This document shows, piece by piece, positions 6,197 through 10,382 of a stretch of DNA of 10,382 bases (positions are counted from its first letter, which is position 1; every line of letters begins with the position of its first letter). The stretch comes from CAMAPP01 sp046153685 (GTDB lineage: Bacteria > Pseudomonadota > Alphaproteobacteria > CADEGL01), in contig JBJXGH010000024.1 in assembly GCA_046153685.1 (NCBI GenBank), forward strand, positions 1-10,382, written 5' to 3'. The position numbers were made by a program, and so were the translations under genes. The notes under the pieces were generated by a model, which saw only the letters and a list, made by a program, of their open reading frames with translations, was not told the DNA's origin and did not search any database.

Positions 6197-6961
6197 TGGA
6201 ACGGTGTAGTTGAGCGCCAGGCGGCCGCCATCGGGATAGATCGTCTGGCCGGTGATGTAGGACGAATCCTCGGTCGCAAGGAACAGCGCCACGCGCGCGA
6301 CCTCCTCGGGCTCGCCGTAGCGCCCGAGCGGCGTGCGCGCCATCTGGGCGTGACGCACGGCTGGATCCTTGGCCACCAATTTCACCATGTCGGTCAAGAT
6401 CGAGCCCGGGCCGATGGCGTTCACGCGGATATTCTTGGTTGCGAGCGATAGCGCCATCACGCGCGTCAACTGATTGATGCCGCCCTTGGACGCCACATAG
6501 GCCGAAATTGTCGGGATCGCCATGACGGCGTTGCACGACGACATATTGATGATCGCGCCGGGCGTGCCCTGTTTGACCATTTGCTTCGCCGCCGCCTGGC
6601 CCGTGATGAAGGTGCCGGTCAAGTTGACGCGGATGACCTCGTTCCATTCATCCAGCGTCACATCGAGGAAATCCTTGACCCGATTGATGCCGGCATTGGC
6701 TATCGCGATATCGAGCTTGCCGAACTTGGCAACCGCCGTATCGACGAGCGCCTGCACGTCCGCGGGATTGGTCACATCGCACTTCACGAAGATCGCGCGC
6801 TGGCCGGTGGGGTCGATGGACTTTGCCGATTGCGGGCCGATATCGGTCATCACGTCGCCCAGCACCACCTTCGCCCCTTCGTCGGCGAACAGCTTGGCGC
6901 AGGCAAACCCAATGCCCCGCGCGGCACCGGTTACGATGGCGACCTTGTCCTTGAGACGCAT
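6185..6961 (-). CDS. short-chain dehydrogenase/reductase, paralogue 1 of a tandem set
   Basis: A 258-residue classical SDR, expected to oxidise a hydroxyl group or reduce a ketone using NAD(H). Seen: TGAARGIG (11-18), acidic D36 at the end of strand beta-2 favouring NAD over NADP, CDVT (61-64), ANAG (88-91), N113, S142, Y155 and K159. It ends DGGRLALNYTVPVKD, and the GGRLxLNYxxP tail is shared with the two upstream SDRs. It lacks the six-residue insertion (around RKxVxDW) that they have before the catalytic Ser, so it is the more distant paralogue. GGAGAGGG stands about 5 nt upstream of the ATG. It is last in the minus-strand operon, 95 nt after SDR2, and is followed by the bidirectional terminator. 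The substrate is unknown; an alcohol intermediate of the neighbouring oxygenase/CoA-ligase module is plausible. Confidence 0.88.
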   Translation of the reverse strand: MRLKDKVAIVTGAARGIGFACAKLFADEGAKVVLGDVMTDIGPQSAKSIDPTGQRAIFVKCDVTNPADVQALVDTAVAKFGKLDIAIANAGINRVKDFLDVTLDEWNEVIRVNLTGTFITGQAAAKQMVKQGTPGAIINMSSCNAVMAIPTISAYVASKGGINQLTRVMALSLATKNIRVNAIGPGSILTDMVKLVAKDPAVRHAQMARTPLGRYGEPEEVARVALFLATEDSSYITGQTIYPDGGRLALNYTVPVKD

Positions 6962-7023
6962 GAAACCCTCTCCGTGATCCTTGGCGACACGCCGGTCCTA
7001 GCAAGCGCGCGGGTACAGTTCAA

Positions 7024-7050
7024 CCGGCCCGAGTCCCGCGACCCGGCCGG
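7024..7050 (-). other. intercistronic stem-loop between SDR2 and SDR1
   Basis: On the minus strand CCGGCC and GGCCGG (7050-7045 and 7029-7024) enclose GGGTC/GACTC (one G-U pair, one bulged G) with loop GCGG. There is no U-tract after it, so termination is unlikely; RNA processing or differential stability of the SDR1 message is possible. It sits in the 95-nt gap, the only sizeable gap in the operon. Confidence 0.4.
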
Positions 7051-7056
7051 AACGCG

Positions 7057-7875
7057 CTAGGACGCGCGTTCGTCCGGCATCATGTAGTTGAGCACCAGCC
7101 GCCCGCCATCGACGAACAGGGTCTGGCCGGTGAGAAAGCTGGCATCGTCCGAAGCCAGGAACGACGCGACCGCCGCGACCTCCTCGGGTTCGGCCATGCG
7201 CCGCAGCGCGGTGCGGATTTCGCGGATGCGGCGCTTGGCCGGATCGGCCATCACCGTGGCTTCCATCGCCGTCTTGGTCGGACCCGGACCGATGGCCACG
7301 ACGCGAATGTCGTGATCGGCCAGATGGATGGCCATGACGCGGGTGAGCAGATGCACGGCCCCCTTGCTTACGGGATAGGGCACCGAATTGTGCTGCACCA
7401 CCACCGCATTGACCGAGGCGATATTGACGATGGCGCCACCGCCCCAATCGGGCACCGACTTGCGCGTCGCGATCATGCGCCTGGCTGCGGATTGGCCCGT
7501 GAGAAACACGCCCTTCACGTTGATTGCCATCACGCGGTCCCAATCGGCCTCGGTCACGTCGAGGAACGCGCCATGGCTGACCACGCCTGCGTTCGCGATG
7601 CAGACGTCGAGACGGCCGTATGACGCCATCGCCGCGTCCATCAGCCCTTCGACCTCGGCCTTCTTGGTGACGTCGCAGCGGACATAGAGCGCCTTGGCAC
7701 CCGCATTTTCGAGCACGCGGACCGCCTCCCTGCCCTCCTCATCCAGCACGTCGCCGAGCACGAGATGGGCGCCTTCGGTCGCAAATCGTTGGGCATAAGC
7801 CAAGCCTATGCCGCGCGCGCCGCCGGTGATAACCACGGACTTGCCTTGGTGACGACCTGGAACAGGGCTGGTCAT
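7057..7875 (-). CDS. short-chain dehydrogenase/reductase, paralogue 2 of a tandem set
   Basis: A 272-residue classical SDR. Seen: TGGARGIG (17-24), D42 at the end of beta-2 (NAD preference), CDVT (67-70), ANAG (94-97), N119, S154, Y167 and K171. The tail is DGGRLVLNYMMPDERAS. The segment MAINVKGVFL to YPVSKG matches the SDR3 segment at 44 of 57 positions by my count, including the insert ATRKxVxDWxGG, so the two arose by tandem duplication. The ATG at 7875 is chosen: it forms an ATGA overlap with the SDR3 stop and has GGAG 5 nt upstream (7884-7881). An in-frame ATG at 7905 would add ten residues without family support. Translation is probably coupled to SDR3. The N-terminus (MTSPVPGRHQGKS) is slightly longer than in the other two. 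Substrate unknown. Confidence 0.88.
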   Translation of the reverse strand: MTSPVPGRHQGKSVVITGGARGIGLAYAQRFATEGAHLVLGDVLDEEGREAVRVLENAGAKALYVRCDVTKKAEVEGLMDAAMASYGRLDVCIANAGVVSHGAFLDVTEADWDRVMAINVKGVFLTGQSAARRMIATRKSVPDWGGGAIVNIASVNAVVVQHNSVPYPVSKGAVHLLTRVMAIHLADHDIRVVAIGPGPTKTAMEATVMADPAKRRIREIRTALRRMAEPEEVAAVASFLASDDASFLTGQTLFVDGGRLVLNYMMPDERAS

Positions 7876-8669
7876 GATCGCTCCGGCATCATGTAGTTGA
7901 GACAAAGCCGCCCGCCCTCGGCATAGATGGTCTGGCCGGTGATGTAGCCCGCGTCCTCGGACGCGAGAAAGACGGCAACGCCCGCGATCTCATCGACCTC
8001 GGCGGGGCGGCGCAGCGGCGTGCGCAGCGACACATTTTTCATGAATTCAGGATGGTTCTTAATCACGTTGTCGAGCATTTCGGTGCGCGTGGGCCCGGGG
8101 CCGATGGCAACCACGCGAATGCCGTCATCGGCCAGCGAGATCGCCATGACCTTGGTCAGAAGATTGACGGCACCCTTGCTCACGGGATAAGCGACCTGAC
8201 CGTGTTGCACCACGACGGCGTTGGTCGAGGCGATATTGATGATGACGCCGCCGCGCCAATCGCGCACCGCCTTGCGCGTCGCGATCATGGCGCGCGCCGC
8301 TTCCTGGCCCGTCAGGAATACGCCCTTCACGTTCACATCCATCACGCGATCGAAATCTTCCTCCTCAAGTTCGAGGAACCCCGAATCATGCACGATGCCC
8401 GCGTTCGCGATGCAAAAATCGACGCGCCCGAACGTATTCAACGCGCCCTGGAACAGCGCCGCGACCTCGTCTCGCTTGGTGACATCGGCGTGGAAATAGG
8501 CGGCGCGGCCGCCCGATTCCCGCAAAGCCTTGACCGCATCCGCGCCGGCTGCGTCGCGCATATCGCCGATGACGACGGCGGACCCCTCCTTGGCAAAACG
8601 CCGGGCATAGGCGAGGCCGATGCCCGTGGCGCCGCCCGTGATGACCGTGACCTTGTCCTTGAACTTCAT
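7872..8669 (-). CDS. short-chain dehydrogenase/reductase, paralogue 3 of a tandem set
   Basis: A 265-residue classical SDR, presumably NAD-dependent. Seen: TGGATGIG (11-18), D36, ADVT (61-64), ANAG (88-91), N113, S148, Y161, K165, and the tail EGGRLCLNYMMPERS. The usual D of the DGG motif near the end is E here. It is first of the three SDRs in transcription order, 22 nt after the acyl-CoA synthetase stop and overlapping SDR2 by 4 nt (ATGA). The ribosome site is modest (CAGGG upstream of the ATG). Position directly after a CoA ligase suggests action on an intermediate of the same pathway, either an alcohol before activation or a hydroxyacyl-CoA after it. The sequence does not decide between these. 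Confidence 0.88.
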   Translation of the reverse strand: MKFKDKVTVITGGATGIGLAYARRFAKEGSAVVIGDMRDAAGADAVKALRESGGRAAYFHADVTKRDEVAALFQGALNTFGRVDFCIANAGIVHDSGFLELEEEDFDRVMDVNVKGVFLTGQEAARAMIATRKAVRDWRGGVIINIASTNAVVVQHGQVAYPVSKGAVNLLTKVMAISLADDGIRVVAIGPGPTRTEMLDNVIKNHPEFMKNVSLRTPLRRPAEVDEIAGVAVFLASEDAGYITGQTIYAEGGRLCLNYMMPERS

Positions 8670-8691
8670 GCTGAGCCCTGGTTGGAGTGCG

Positions 8692-10382
<1,691 letters not shown>

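Noticed and set aside
7876..7905. Alternative SDR2 start at 7905
   Set aside because: It adds ten residues unlike the paralogues, while the ATG at 7875 has GGAG at proper spacing and an ATGA junction with SDR3.

Overview
The window looks like chromosomal DNA from a high-GC alphaproteobacterium, probably Rhodospirillales-like. The strongest taxonomic clue is the block DUF1192 / quinone oxidoreductase / DUF1013 (TrcR-like) at 2596-4697, because DUF1192 and DUF1013 are families of alphaproteobacteria. Codon use is strongly GC-biased throughout. I see no tRNA, rRNA, CRISPR array, insertion sequence or phage gene. The order below is inferred; no database search was possible.

Left part (1-2778, minus strand): a DUF1192 gene and a 3-hydroxybutyrate dehydrogenase-like SDR are read leftward, apparently from a promoter near 2810, and end at an intrinsic terminator at 1619-1646. 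Beyond it a second minus-strand unit starts: metY (O-acetylhomoserine sulfhydrylase, direct sulfhydrylation route to methionine), followed after only 3 nt by an alpha/beta hydrolase that runs off the left edge.

Centre (2857-4852, plus strand): a zinc-free MDR quinone oxidoreductase is divergent from DUF1192. After a 98-nt spacer full of inverted repeats comes the DUF1013/TrcR-like regulator, followed by a small array of 23-bp GC-rich repeats and a strong terminator hairpin.

Right part (4973-10382): a plus-strand Rieske oxygenase of the CntA/GbcA/Stc2 type (Glu instead of Asp in the Rieske-to-iron bridge) converges on a minus-strand operon. Transcribed leftward, that operon is a PrpE/ACSS3-like acyl-CoA synthetase (5' end outside the window), then three tandem paralogous SDR dehydrogenases. 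Two of these overlap by ATGA. The two transcription units meet at a perfect 21-bp hairpin that should terminate both. The oxygenase, three dehydrogenases and CoA ligase look like a catabolic module that hydroxylates or demethylates a substrate, oxidises alcohol intermediates and activates the resulting acid. The substrate cannot be read from the sequence. The most informative residue-level clues are the bridging Glu of the oxygenase and a natural Trp-to-Gly change in the acyl pocket of the ligase.
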